Position numbers and translations under genes: made by a program
Source: Cafeteria roenbergensis
Lineage: Eukaryota > Sar > Bigyra > Bicosoecida > Cafeteriaceae
Assembly: GCA_008330645.1 (NCBI GenBank)
Contig: VLTN01000019.1
Coordinates: 434,001-498,000 of the forward strand
DNA length: 64,000 nucleotides
Reading direction: 5' to 3'
The notes under the pieces: model-generated
What the model was told of the DNA's origin: nothing
The model's input: only the letters and a program-made list of their open reading frames with translations
Database searches by the model: none
Shown: positions 9,551 to 20,351 of the stretch, piece after piece
Layout: each line of letters opens with the position of its first letter
Position numbering within the stretch: the stretch's first letter is position 1

Positions 9551-11330
9551 TCAAGCCGCCTTGAAGTAGCGAGCGGGCACGAAGGGCATGGAGTCAACGA
9601 CGGCAGGCACGCGCTTGCCCTCGCGCACCTCAATTTCGACCTCGGTCCCCTTCTTCTGGAAGCCCTTGTTCACGTACCCCATGGAGAGGGGCACCTTGAG
9701 GGTGGGGCTGAAGGTGCCGGAGGTGACCTCGCCGATCTGCTCGTCGCCGGAGAAGATCTTGGCGCCGTGGCGGGCAGGCACCTTGAGGGGGCGCAGGCCC
9801 ACGCGGCGGCGCGCCCACGACTTTTCCTTGAGCTGGGAGAGGATCACGTCGGCGCCGGGGAAGCGCGCGTCGGCGCGGCGGGACTTGGGGATGGTCCAGG
9901 CGAGACCGGCCTCGATGGGCGTGGTGTCCTCGCCAATGTCGTTCCCATGCAGGCACAGGCCAGCCTCCAGGCGAAGCGAGTCGCGGGCGCCCAGGCCGGC
10001 GGGCATGACGGCCGCCGAGGCGAGCAGCTTGCGCGCAAGCTGCTCCGCGCTCTCTGCCGGCACAGCGATCTCGAAGCCGTCTTCGCCGGTGTAGCCGCAG
10101 CGCGTGACCATGCAGCCCTCGGGCCCGGCGTCGACGCCGTCGATGATGCAGTTGTTGGCGCCGTTCATGAAGCTGAGCGCGTCCACTTTGCCGCCCTGCA
10201 CGAGCGGGCTCAGGACGGACGCCGCCGCGGGGCCCTGCAGGGCGAGCAGGTGCCTGTCGAACAGGTTGTGGATCTCCACGCTGGCCGAGGGCTTGGCTGC
10301 CATGTAAGCCTTGAGGGCCGCGTCCATATGCGCGGCGACCGTGTGCTTGTTCGCGCCGTTCACCACGACGGAGACGAAGCCCTGGTCAGCCATGTACGAG
10401 GTGATGACCGTGTCATCGATGATGCCGCCCTGGGCGTTGGTGAAGAGGCTCAGCGTCGCGTCCCCCTGCGCTCCACACACGATTCAGGCGAGCCAGCAAG
10501 CGAGGCCGGCGGCACCACAGGCAGGGCGATTGCATGGCGCTTGCAACGCAGGCACCAGTGCGCGGCACGGCACGCTGCGCGAAGCACCGGCTGGCCCTGG
10601 CGACTGGCCCAGGCAGGCACGGGGCGCCGCGCGCTGGGCTCACCGGGCCGAGGGCGGCCACGTCACCAACGACGAGGCCTTGCAGGAAGTCGATGGCATC
10701 GTCGCCCGTCAGCCGCAGCTGGCCCATGTGCGAGACGTCGAACAGCGAAGCGCCGCTCTCGTCCCGGGTGTGGTTGTGCTCGGTGAGCACACCGGCCTTG
10801 TACTGAACCGGCAAGTAGTAGCCAGCGAACTCGACCATCTGCGAAGGCGCGCGGCGAGACACCCATCACGAGCCCGAACGCTTGCCGGACGAGGGGATCG
10901 GCATATGCATCCACGCTCTCTGCAGCTTGCACCAGGCATGGGGTCGGGGCGCTTGGTCGAATCGGCGCTTCCCCGCCGAGGCAGCGACTCACCTTGCCTC
11001 CGAGCTCTTCGTGCAGGTCAAAGAGAGCAGTCTTCTGGACCTGCGGGCACCCGGTCGGGAACGTCTCACAAGCTATGAGGCCGATTGCGCGGCGCCCATC
11101 GAGCTGGGCCCGCTGGAGCGGGCAATGGGGCGGCTTGCTCTTCGGCTGCACCTCTGCGCACCGGCGCGGCGACTTACCGTCCCGCCAGCCGCTGACGCGA
11201 GGCTACGGACACCCTGCGAGCCGCAAAGGAGAGCGATACCGACAGCTTGGCGACGGGGTCGGGCCCTATGGGCCAAAGCGCGAGCGGTGCCCTCGAACGG
11301 CGCGCACCGCTCGGGCAACGGAGCGCGCAT
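9551..11330 (-). CDS. AMT: Aminomethyltransferase, glycine cleavage system T-protein, mitochondrial
   Basis: Exons 11330-11178, 11040-10993, 10838-10644 and 10465-9551 join in phase 0 to 436 residues (donors GTAAGT, GTGAGT, GTGAGC; acceptors all GCAG). The T-protein moves the aminomethyl carbon from lipoyl H-protein to tetrahydrofolate, releasing ammonia and forming 5,10-methylene-THF in the mitochondrial matrix. Family sequence is clear: KTALFDLHEELGGK, MVEFAGYYLPVQY, ASLFDVSHMGQLRLTG, LSLFTNAQGGIIDDT, RCGYTGEDGFE, DSLRLEAGLCLHGND and IGEVTSGTFSPTL. The N-terminus encoded by exon 1 is Arg/Ala-rich and suits a mitochondrial presequence, but its exact ATG (11330 chosen) is the least certain point. 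Length is close to the usual ~400. Confidence 0.9.
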
Positions 11331-11669
11331 GGGCCATCCGGGCGAGGCAATGGATCCGCGCCGGGAATGGCCCCGGCGGCTGCGCGCAAGGCGCACGATG
11401 CGGCATGGGCGTGGGTTTCCGGACGCACCGTGCGGGAGGCGACGGCTGCAGCACGAGAGAGCATGGCGTCCGGGCGGCAAGGGGCGAGTGAGTTGGCGAC
11501 TTGCAGCGAGCTGGCACACTCAGACACGTCATCGGGCGCGCGAGCTCAGATGCAACTGCAGCGCGCTTCCTGTGGCAGGTGCCCAACGCCGCGAGCGGAG
11601 CCACCGCGAGGCCGCCGCGCGCTTGCCAGCAGCTAAGCCATGCACAGGGCTGCGCGGGCCCGCTCTCGC

Positions 11670-12604
11670 TCATCCCTCGTCGTCGCTGTCAGCCGCAGCC
11701 GCGCCGCCCCCCATGAGCTTGGACATCATCCCCTGCAGGTCGCCGGGGTTGCCCGCAAAGCCCATCTCCTTCATCTGCTGGCGCATTTCTTCCTTTTGCT
11801 CCTTGCCTGCGATTGTAGGGACGGCAAGACAGGGGTGGGGGGGGGGAGGGGAGCGGGTCGGAGCGGCAGCTTGCCGCGGGGGAACAGACCTGCGGGAGGC
11901 AGCCAGGCAGCGGCGCGGGCCGCGGCTCACTCTGAGAGCTAGAGTTCGACTGCATGAAGAACGTAGCGACGAGCATGAAGCCCATGATGAGCACCTGGGG
12001 GTTGCTCAGCATGCTGATCAAGCTGGGCTGCGGCTTCTGCACGAAGTAGTTGGGCTGCGCGACGGGGCTCAGGCGGAGGGGGTACGCCACAATCTGGCGC
12101 TCCGCGCCTGGGAACGCATAGGACAGTGCCTTCACGCTGCCGTCGGCGCTGATGCGGATTTTCGTGGTCGGAAACACGTGTTGAGGGTGCGACGCCTCGA
12201 GCAAGTAGACCCCTGCGAGCCACAGGGACGGGGGCACGGCACGAAAGCAGAGATGCGCGCAGCGATTGGCAGACGGGGCTGACTTGCTGCGGGCTGGCCT
12301 GACTGGACGGAGCAGGAGACGGACGATGCGCAGATGCGCGATGGGCGCGCCCGAGCCGCCTCGGCCCAGACCGCCCTCCACGCAGGCCTCCGCGACCAAG
12401 AGCATCGGCCGCACCCTCGGGGACGTTGAAAAACGTGAATGACCCGTCTGCGCGCGTCCAAGTCTCCTTCCACCCCCCGTCCAGGCGCAGGGCGGTCGGC
12501 GTTGAAGCACCCACGCCCAGCCTGACTGCGCCCGACACGTCCACTGCTGCGCGGGCCCCCGCGGCAGCAAGAGCCAAGACCGCCAACAGGGAGCAGCCCC
12601 GCAT
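11670..12604 (-). CDS. EMC7: ER membrane protein complex subunit 7
   Basis: Exons 12604-12415, 12212-11931 and 11806-11670 (donors GTGCGG and GTGAGC, acceptors GCAG, both phase 1) encode 202 residues. Residues 1-19 form a signal peptide (MRGCSLLAVLALAAAGARA). A lumenal beta-sandwich follows, with GSFTFFNVPEG spliced to VYLLEASHPQHVFP, then the conserved PNYFVQKPQPSLISMLSNP and one transmembrane helix (about 135-150, PQVLIMGFMLVATFFM). The cytosolic tail KEQKEEMRQQMKEMG is helical and ends in an acidic cap. This matches EMC7 (DUF2012), a type I subunit of the EMC insertase for tail-anchored and multipass membrane proteins. Signal peptide, helix and the QPNYF..QP motif together leave little doubt. 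Confidence 0.9.
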
Positions 12605-14110
12605 CCTCGCCGTGGCTGAGTGCCGGGCGCAAGCCGCATCGGCGAGGACAAGGCGTCAGCAGAGCCGGCACAAGAACCTTTTGCGGCTTTCGGCGCTGGC
12701 ACTGCTGGATGCTGGCCACCCCAGGAGCCCAAGAGCAACCCCCCTCCCGACTGCGGCACTTTGCGCGTGCCGTGGCTTCTGTGCCGGAGAGGGGCGCGCG
12801 TTGGTGGAGGCAGGGCGGCACCGCGCGCAGACGGCTTGAAACTTGCCCTGAGACGCTCGCGGCACGAATGGCAGCGAAACAACGGCACCGTCACGCATAC
12901 ATGGAGAAGAGGGTTGTGCTTTGCCGATGCCGTTGTCCAGTCGCGCCATCGCTGCAACTGAGGCGACGCGCCGCGCGCTCCGATTGCGGCACGCACTCCG
13001 CCCCCCGCTGCCACCAGAAACTGGTTGCCTGGCTCCACGGCGACGCTGCCCATGGCTCCTGTTGCACAGACTGTCGCGCGCCTGGCCAGTCCCAGACGAT
13101 GAGTGCGAGTCGCCCGGCAGACCGCCGATAGGTCGGCCTTGGCTTGGCTCTCCGGGTCGCTGAAGCGCAGCCCCCCTCTCCAGCGAAGGCATCGGAGCAC
13201 AGTTGCGCCCCGCGCCCCTCCCCCCCCTCACCTCGTGGCGCGGCTGGCTCCGCTTCGGTAGGATGCGTTGCCTTGCCACGGGGCTGGGCCCAGCCTGTGC
13301 CTCCGATGGGAAAGCGCGGAGGCGTTGGCCTGAGGACTCGAGCGAAGGGGGAGAAGTCCGATCCCCTGATGGCGAATGCGCCCGTGTGTCCTTGACCGCG
13401 CGGCGGTTCGGCGGACGAGGTGGACAACATTTCTCCTCAGGGCTCGGCGGCCGAGCGGCACCAGCACGCGCGCTTCTCGGGGTGCTTGGCGGGACTCTGG
13501 TTGTCGGGTCCCACCGAACTCGGCAGGGTGGCTCGACAGCAGAGCCTTGCTGCAGCCTCTCTCGCAGCGGATGACGCCCTGAAGCAGCTTTCCCCGGATG
13601 GTGCCCCTGCGCGGCGGATGCAGGCGCACGTCCTCCAGCCAGACCCAGAGCCCCTGCTGGAGCGTCTGACACTGACGGGCGGCCCCAAGCCCGGTGAACC
13701 GCGGGGCGCCCCTGGCAGGTTGGGAGCCTGCAACCGACGACGGGGCGTGGGGGCCCTCCACTGCGCGTGGCTGGGCGGGAGCCGGCCGCTGGCCGACCTG
13801 GGCTAGGGGTGCCGTCGTGGCGGAGGGCTCTGCGGCACTGATGCCTTGGCCGTGCCAGCTGCGCAACTGATGGGCATGCCTGGGCCACTTGCGCGATGGG
13901 TAGCCGCCCCGGTAGCCAGTGCACGTGCAGCATCGCGGCAATCGCGCACCCAAGCCCCTGCACAGGCTCGGGAGCAATCGACGCCCGCCGACAGCACCCG
14001 GCTTGCTGCAGAGCCGCTGCCCGCCCGTTGCGAACAGGAGCACGCAAGCCACAGGGCGCGTCCAGGATCTGAGGACAGGGCTTTCCGAGGCAGCCCCCGC
14101 CCTGCGCACG
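12605..14110. other. 1.5-kb divergent intergenic region, no gene supported
   Basis: Lies between the start codons of EMC7 (-) and the repeat-tailed kinesin (+), so it should contain both promoters. A minus-strand open frame of 518 codons crosses it (12656-14212) but is Arg/Pro/Cys/Trp-rich, has no recognisable motif and overlaps kinesin exon 1. A plus-strand frame at 13420-13806 looks slightly more protein-like but also has no motif or splice partner. I call no gene here. Confidence 0.45.
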
Positions 14111-17100
14111 ATGCACATTCAAGTGGCTTGCCGCATCCGGCCTCAATCCGACGATGAGCGCACGGCCGGCGCCAGGTGAGAACGACCATCGCGCTGGGTG
14201 ATTGTCAACCACCTGGACAACGCAAGTGTGCTGCCAGGGCTTCCTCGCCCAAAATGGAGCCCAAAGACGTCATTTTTGCGCTCACTCGCAGCCTTTCAAC
14301 GGAGCTCCGAGGGAGCTCGGTCGTGGTGGGGGCGGCTGGCACGGCAAAAGCACTGCCCTTTCAATTCGACAGCGTGTTCGGCCCCTCGTCCACCCAGAGC
14401 GAGGTGTACGCGACCACAGTTCGGCCACTTGTCTACGACGTAATGGACGGCTACAACTGGTGAGCCCGAGTGCCACAGGGGGGGTCTCGAAGCCGCTTGC
14501 CTGCGATCCCGTACCCACCGGTGCCGCGGGCGCGAGTTGCTTCCCTGCCCGACGCAGCGCAATCATCGCTTACGGCCAGACTGGATCTGGAAAAAGTCAC
14601 ACGATTGTAGGGTCAATGGAGCCTCGGCCGACGCCCGACAGCGAGTCCGGAGCAGCGACCAGCACTGGCGCACCCGCGTCCAGCGAGAGTGCTGCGTCGG
14701 CGTCGACGGCAGTGGCCCCTGCCACCCCGCTGGCAGCGATGCACCGGAGACGACTGACCATCGACTACGCCAAGGCGGTGTCGCCGGTGACGGCAGCAAG
14801 GATCGTTGGGGGCTGCGGGGACGAAGCCAAGGCAGGGGCCGCAACCCCGTCCAAAGCCGACGCCACGACCAGCGCCTCCTCGCAGCAGGGGCTGCTTCCC
14901 CGTGCAATCCAGGACATGTTCCGCGTGATCGATGAGCCCCAGAACAAACGGCACGAGTTCACGGTGCGTGTGTCGGCGCTGGAGGTGTACATGGAGGCTG
15001 TGTACGATTTGCTCGGCGACGGCGACAGCTCCGCCCCAGAGATGCCCCCTACGCCCAGCAGAGCCAGATCGACTCGCAAGAGCACCGGAGCTGGTGCCAA
15101 CCCACGCCTGTCGCTCCCGGGAAGCCGCGCCACGAGCCGCGGCGGCGCTCGCACCCCAGGCCGTGCACGGGCAAGCATCGGCGGACCGTTTGCCAGCCCC
15201 GGCCTCACGCCTGGGCGCGCGCGCGGCGCAGCGATGGGCGGCCTCCGGCTTCGGGAGCACCCCTCCAAGGGGGTGTGGGCCGAGGGCGCCACCGAGTACT
15301 TTGTGACCTCGGCTGCGGAGGCGGAGGCCGTTTGCCAGCGGGCCATGCGGAACCGGGCGACAGCCTCAACAGCCATGAACCGGCAGTCAAGCCGCGGGCA
15401 CATGATCGTCACCCTTGCAGTGACGCGCATTGAGGTTGGCGGTGTGACTGCCTCTCGGGAGGGAAGCGTCGTGCGGACAGGCACCGCGATGGATGAGGGG
15501 CGCAGGCGGCGTGGAAAGCTGGTGTTGGCCGACCTGGCCGGGAGCGAGACGGTCAAGAAGACGGGAGCAGAGGGTGCCACGCTCAAGGAAGCCAGTGCTA
15601 TCAACAGGAGCCTGACCACGCTTGGTGCCGTCATCAACGCCATGTCGGCAGGCAAGCCTGGGCAGCACGTGCCCTTCCGCGATTCAAAGCTCACCCGCCT
15701 GCTCCAGGACTGCCTTGGCGGAAACACCAAGACGTCCCTCGTCGTGACGGTGTCGCCGTCCGGCTTGCACCGGGACGAGACGATATCCACCCTCAGGTTC
15801 GGCCAGCGGGCGCAAAAGATCACCGTTCGCCCAACCGTGTCGGAGGACCTCTCGATCGACGAGTACAAGGCTCTGGTTGGCAAGCTGCGCAAGCAGCTCA
15901 AGGCGAGGGACGCCAAGGCCGGTGTCGCTGCGGCCGCTGCCGATGCGGGAGAAGCAGACGAGCGCGCACTGTCGGCGCAGAACGAAGAGCAGCAGCGACG
16001 AGTGGATGCGGCGGAGGCAATGACGCGCGACGCGCTGGAGCGCCTGGGCGAAGCGGAGATTCGAGCGGCAACTGCTGAGGCCCGGCTGACGACTGCCGAA
16101 GAGGAGCTGGAAGGCTTGCAGCGAGCCAAAGACGAAGCACAGACAGCTTTAACGGAGCAAAGATCGGCGTTGGAGGAAAGGCAAGCAGCTGCAGATGCAC
16201 GAGGAGAAGAGCTGCGCGCTGAGCTGAGCAGAACGAAGGACGAAGCAGCGAGGCATGCCGAGGAACTAGAGCAATGGGCAAAGGAAGCCGCTGCCCGGGC
16301 GGACAAGGCCGACGCCACGGCCGCTGAGGCCACGGCCCGGGCGGACAAGGCCGACGCCACGGCCGCTGAGGCCACGGCCCAGGCGGACAAGGCCGACGCC
16401 ACGGCCGCTGAGGCCACGTCCCGGGCGGACAAGGCCGACGCCACGGCCGCTGAGGCCACGGCCCGGGCGGACAAGGCCGACGCCACGGCCGCTGAGGCCA
16501 CGGCCCGGGCGGACAAGGCCGACGCCACGGCCGCTGAGGCCACGGCCCGGGCGGACAAGGCCGACGCCACGGCCGCTGAGGCCACGGCCCGGGCGGACAA
16601 GGCCGACGCCACCGCCGCTGAGGCCACGGCCCGGGCGGACAAGGCCGACGCCACGGCCGCTGAGGCCACGGCCCGGGCGGACAAGGCCGACGCCACCGCC
16701 GCTGAGGCCACGGCCCGGGCGGACAAGGCCGACGCCACGGCCGCTGAGGCCACGGCCCGGGCGGACAAGGCCGACGCCACCGCCGCTGAGGCCACGGCCC
16801 GGGCGGACAAGGCCGACGCCACGGCCGCTGAGGCCACGGCCCGGGCGGACAAGGCCGACGCCACGGCCGCTGAGGCCACGGCCCGGGCGGACAACACGCC
16901 ACGGCCGCGCTGAGGCCACGGCCCGGGCGGACAAGGCCGACGCCACCGCCGCTGAGGCCACGGCCCGGGCGGACAAGGCCGACGCCACGGCCGCTGAGGC
17001 CACGGCCCGGGCGGACAAGGCCGACGCCACGGCCGCTGAGGCCACGGCCCGGGCGGACAAGGCCGACGCCACGGCCGCTGAGGCCACGGCCCGGGCGGAC

Positions 17101-20100
17101 AAGGCCGACGCCACGGCCGCTGAGGCCACGGCCCGGGCGGACAAGGCCGACGCCACGGCCGCTGAGGCCACGGCCCGGGCGAACAAGGCCGACGCCACGG
17201 CCGCTGAGGCCACGGCCCGGGCGGACAAGGCCGACGCCACGGCCGCTGAGGCCACGGCCCGGGCGGACAAGGCCGACGCCACGGCCGCTGAGGCCACGGC
17301 CCGGGCGGACAAGGCCGACGCCACGGCCGCTGAGGCCACGGCCCAGGCGGACAAGGCCGACGCCACGGCCGCTGAGGCCACGTCCCGGGCGGACCAGGCC
17401 GACGCCACGGCCGCTGAGGCCACGGCCCGGGCGGACAAGGCCGACGCCACGGCCGCTGAGGCCACCACGGCCCGGGCGGACAAGGCCGACGCCACCGCCG
17501 CTGAGGCCACGGCCCGGGCGGACAAGGCCGACGCCACCGCCGCTGAGGCCACGGCCCGGGCGGACAAGGCCGACGCCACCGCCGCTGAGGCCACGGCCCG
17601 GGCGGACAAGGCCGACGCCACGGCCGCTGAGGCCACGGCCCGGGCGGACAAGGCCGACGCCACCGCCGCTGAGGCCACGGCCCGGGCGGACAAGGCCGAC
17701 GCCACGGCCGCTGAGGCCACGGCCCGGGCGGACAAGGCCGACGCCACGGCCGCTGAGGCCACGGCCCGGGCGGACAAGGCCGACGCCACCGCCGCTGAGG
17801 CCACGGCCCGGGCGGACAAGGCCGACGCCACGGCCGCTGAGGCCACGGCCCGGGCGGACAAGGCCGACGCCACGGCCGCCGAGGCCACGGCCCGGGCGGA
17901 CAAGGCCGACGCCACGGCCGCTGAGGCCACGGCCCGGGCGGACAAGGCCGACGCCACGGCCGCTGAGGCCACGGCCCGGGCGGACAAGGCCGACGCCACC
18001 GCCGCTGAGGCCACGGCCCGGGCGGACAAGGCCGACGCCACGGCCGCTGAGGCCACGGCCCGGGCGAACAAGGCCGACGCCACGGCCGCTGAGGCCACGG
18101 CCCGGGCGGACAAGGCCGACGCCACCGCCGCTGAGGCCACGGCCCGGGCGGACAAGGCCGACGCCACGGCCGCTGAGGCCACGGCCCGGGCGGACAAGGC
18201 CGACGCCACGGCCGCCGAGGCCACGGCCCGGGCGGACAAGGCCGACGCCACCGCCGCTGAGGCCACGGCCCGGGCGGACAAGGTCGACGCCACCGCCGCT
18301 GAGGCCACGGCCCGGGCGGACAAGGCCGACGCCACGGCCGCCGAGGCCACGGCCCGGGCGGACAAGGCCGACGCCACGGCCGCTGAGGCCACGGCCCGGG
18401 CGGACAAGGCCGACGCCACCGCCGCGAGGCCACGGCCCGGGCGGACAAGGCCGACGCCACGGCCGCCGAGGCCACGGCCCGGGCGGACAAGGCCGACGCC
18501 ACCGCCGCTGAGGCCACGGCCCGGGCGGACAAGGCCGACGCCACGGCCGCCGAGGCCACGGCCCGGGCGGACAAGGCCGACGCCACCGCCGCTGAGGCCA
18601 CGGCCCGGGCGGACAAGGCCGACGCCACGGCCGCTGAGGCCACGGCCCGGGCGGACAAGGCCGACGCCACGGCCGCTGAGGCCACGGCCCGGGCGGACAA
18701 GGCCGACGCCACGGCCGCCGAGGCCACGGCCCGGGCGGACAAGGCCGACGCCACGGCCGCTGAGGCCACGGCCCGGGCGGACAAGGCCGACGCCACGGCC
18801 GCTGAGGCCACGGCCCGGGCGGACAAGGCCGACGCCACGGCCGCTGAGGCCACGGCCCGGGCGGACAAGGCCGACGCCACCGCCGCTGAGGCCACGGCCC
18901 GGGCGGACAAGGCCGACGCCACCGCCGCTGAGGCCACGGCCCGGGCGGACAAGGCCGACGCCACGGCCGCTGAGGCCACGGCCCGGGCGGACAAGGCCGA
19001 CGCCACGGCCGCTGAGGCCACGGCCCGGGCGGACAAGGCCGACGCCACGGCCGCTGAGGCCACGGCCCGGGCGGACAAGGCCGACGCCACGGCCGCTGAG
19101 GCCACGGCCCGGGCGGACAAGGCCGACGCCACGGCCGCTGAGGCCACGGCCCGGGCGGACAAGGCCGACGCCACGGCCGCTGAGGCCACGGCCCGGGCGG
19201 ACAAGGCCGACGCCACGGCCGCCGAGGCCACGGCCCGGGCGGACAAGGCCGACGCCACCGCCGCTGAGGCCACGGCCCGGGCGGACAAGGCCGACGCCAC
19301 GGCCGCTGAGGCCACGGCCCGGGCGGACAAGGCCGACGCCACGGCCGCTGAGGCCACGGCCCGGGCGGACAAGGCCGACGCCACGGCCGCCGAGGCCACG
19401 GCCCGGGCGGACAAGGCCGACGCCACGGCCGCTGAGGCCACGGCCCGGGCGGACAAGGTCGACGCCACCGCCGCTGAGGCCACGGCCCGGGCGGACGAGG
19501 CCGACGCCACGGCCGCCGAGGCCACGGCCCGGGCGGACAAGGCCGACGCCACGGCCGCCGAGGCCACGGCCCGGGCGGACAAGGCCGACGCCACCGCCGC
19601 CGAGGCCACGGCCCGGGCGGACAAGGCCGACGCCACGGCCGCCGAGGCCACGGCCCGGGCGGACAAGGCCGACGCCACCGCCGCTGAGGCCACGGCCCGG
19701 GCGGACAAGGCCGACGCCACGGCCGCCGAGGCCACGGCCCGGGCGGACAAGGCCGACGCCACGGCCGCTGAGGCCACGGCCCGGGCGGACAAGGCCGATG
19801 CTAGTCAATCTCTTGCGTTTGCCCAGGCGAGGTCGAGCGCTGAGTTCAAGCTCACTAGCCGCCTTCATACTGCCGAATCCGCTTGCAGTTCGCTCAGGGA
19901 GAGAGTCGCTGCACAGGATGCACAGCTGAGGGACGCTGCGGCGCGGCTCGTCGAGACAGAACGACGCCTGGCTGCGACGCAGGACGATCTGCGCCTCAAG
20001 TGCGATGCCTTGGTCAAGGAAGTTTCAGAGCACGACGCCGAACAGAGTCGCCTTCGAGTACTGGCCACTGGGCTCAGGCGGGGCCGCGGAAAGGCGGGGG

Positions 20101-20267
20101 CCGAATACGTGGCCCAGCTGGAAACCATCAACCGAAAGTTGACGAGGCAATGCGCTGAGCTCACTGACAAGCTGGAGGGCCGGGCACCGTCGCTGAGAGG
20201 AGTCGGGCGTTCTTGCTCAGTGATGCCCCGGCTGGCCAAGCCACGCGTTGCGCTTGGCGAATTGTGA
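14111..20267 (+). CDS. Giant kinesin-like protein with 14-residue alanine coiled-coil repeats (frame broken inside the repeat array)
   Basis: Exons 14111-14175, 14238-14459 and 14558-20267. Exons 1-3 give an N-terminal kinesin motor (about residues 1-517): start MHIQVACRIRPQ; P-loop GQTGSGKS (102-109); switch I NRQSSRGH; switch II VLADLAGSE; then [20 protein letters not shown] and STLRFGQRAQ. The motor is longer than the usual ~340 residues because of two low-complexity loop insertions, one after the P-loop and one before LRLREHPSKGVW. A conventional coiled coil follows to residue ~674, then 83.5 copies of a 14-residue repeat (1169 residues) and a 155-residue charged coiled-coil tail ending at TGA 20265-20267. 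As given, a net 2-bp loss near 16894 brings in TGA at 16911 (880 residues), and a 1-bp loss near 18425 restores the original frame. Without these two changes the protein would be about 1998 residues. Subfamily not assigned. Confidence 0.78.
16293..19799 (+). repeat. Coding minisatellite, 42-bp unit x 83.5
   Basis: Each unit runs GCC CGG GCG GAC AAG GCC GAC GCC ACG/ACC GCC GCT/GCC GAG GCC ACG, translating as ARADKADATAAEAT. The array is 3507 bp, exactly 83.5 units, because the only three length changes cancel: about -2 near 16890-16911, +3 (one extra Thr codon) at 17461-17466, and -1 near 18425. Most unit differences are silent (ACG/ACC, GCT/GCC). Rare coding variants are Arg to Gln (units at 16377 and 17341), Ala to Ser (16419, 17383), Asp to Asn (17173 and about 18058), Lys to Gln (about 17392), Ala to Val (18283, 19458) and Lys to Glu (about 19497). 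It is part of the kinesin tail. Confidence 0.95.
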
Positions 20268-20351
20268 GAGCGACGTTGCTTCGTTTGTGATATCGGGTGG
20301 CCGCCCTGCTCATTTATTGGAACCGCATCCCGCTAGCTGCATTGCAAGCAC

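Noticed and set aside
12656-14212. 518-codon minus-strand frame upstream of EMC7
   Set aside because: No motif, noncoding-type composition, overlaps kinesin exon 1, and nearby frames of similar length occur by chance at this GC.
16293-19799. Array considered as CRISPR, satellite DNA or an LEA-type stress protein
   Set aside because: There are no spacers, the unit is a whole number of codons with mostly silent variation, and it lies between a kinesin motor and a coiled-coil tail. LEA repeats are 11-residue and Lys/Thr-rich.
14765-19868. Two huge minus-strand open frames (1675 and 1200 codons) over the kinesin array
   Set aside because: They are antisense readings of the 42-bp repeat, which happens to lack stops in those frames; the plus strand has the kinesin motor and a coherent tail in frame.
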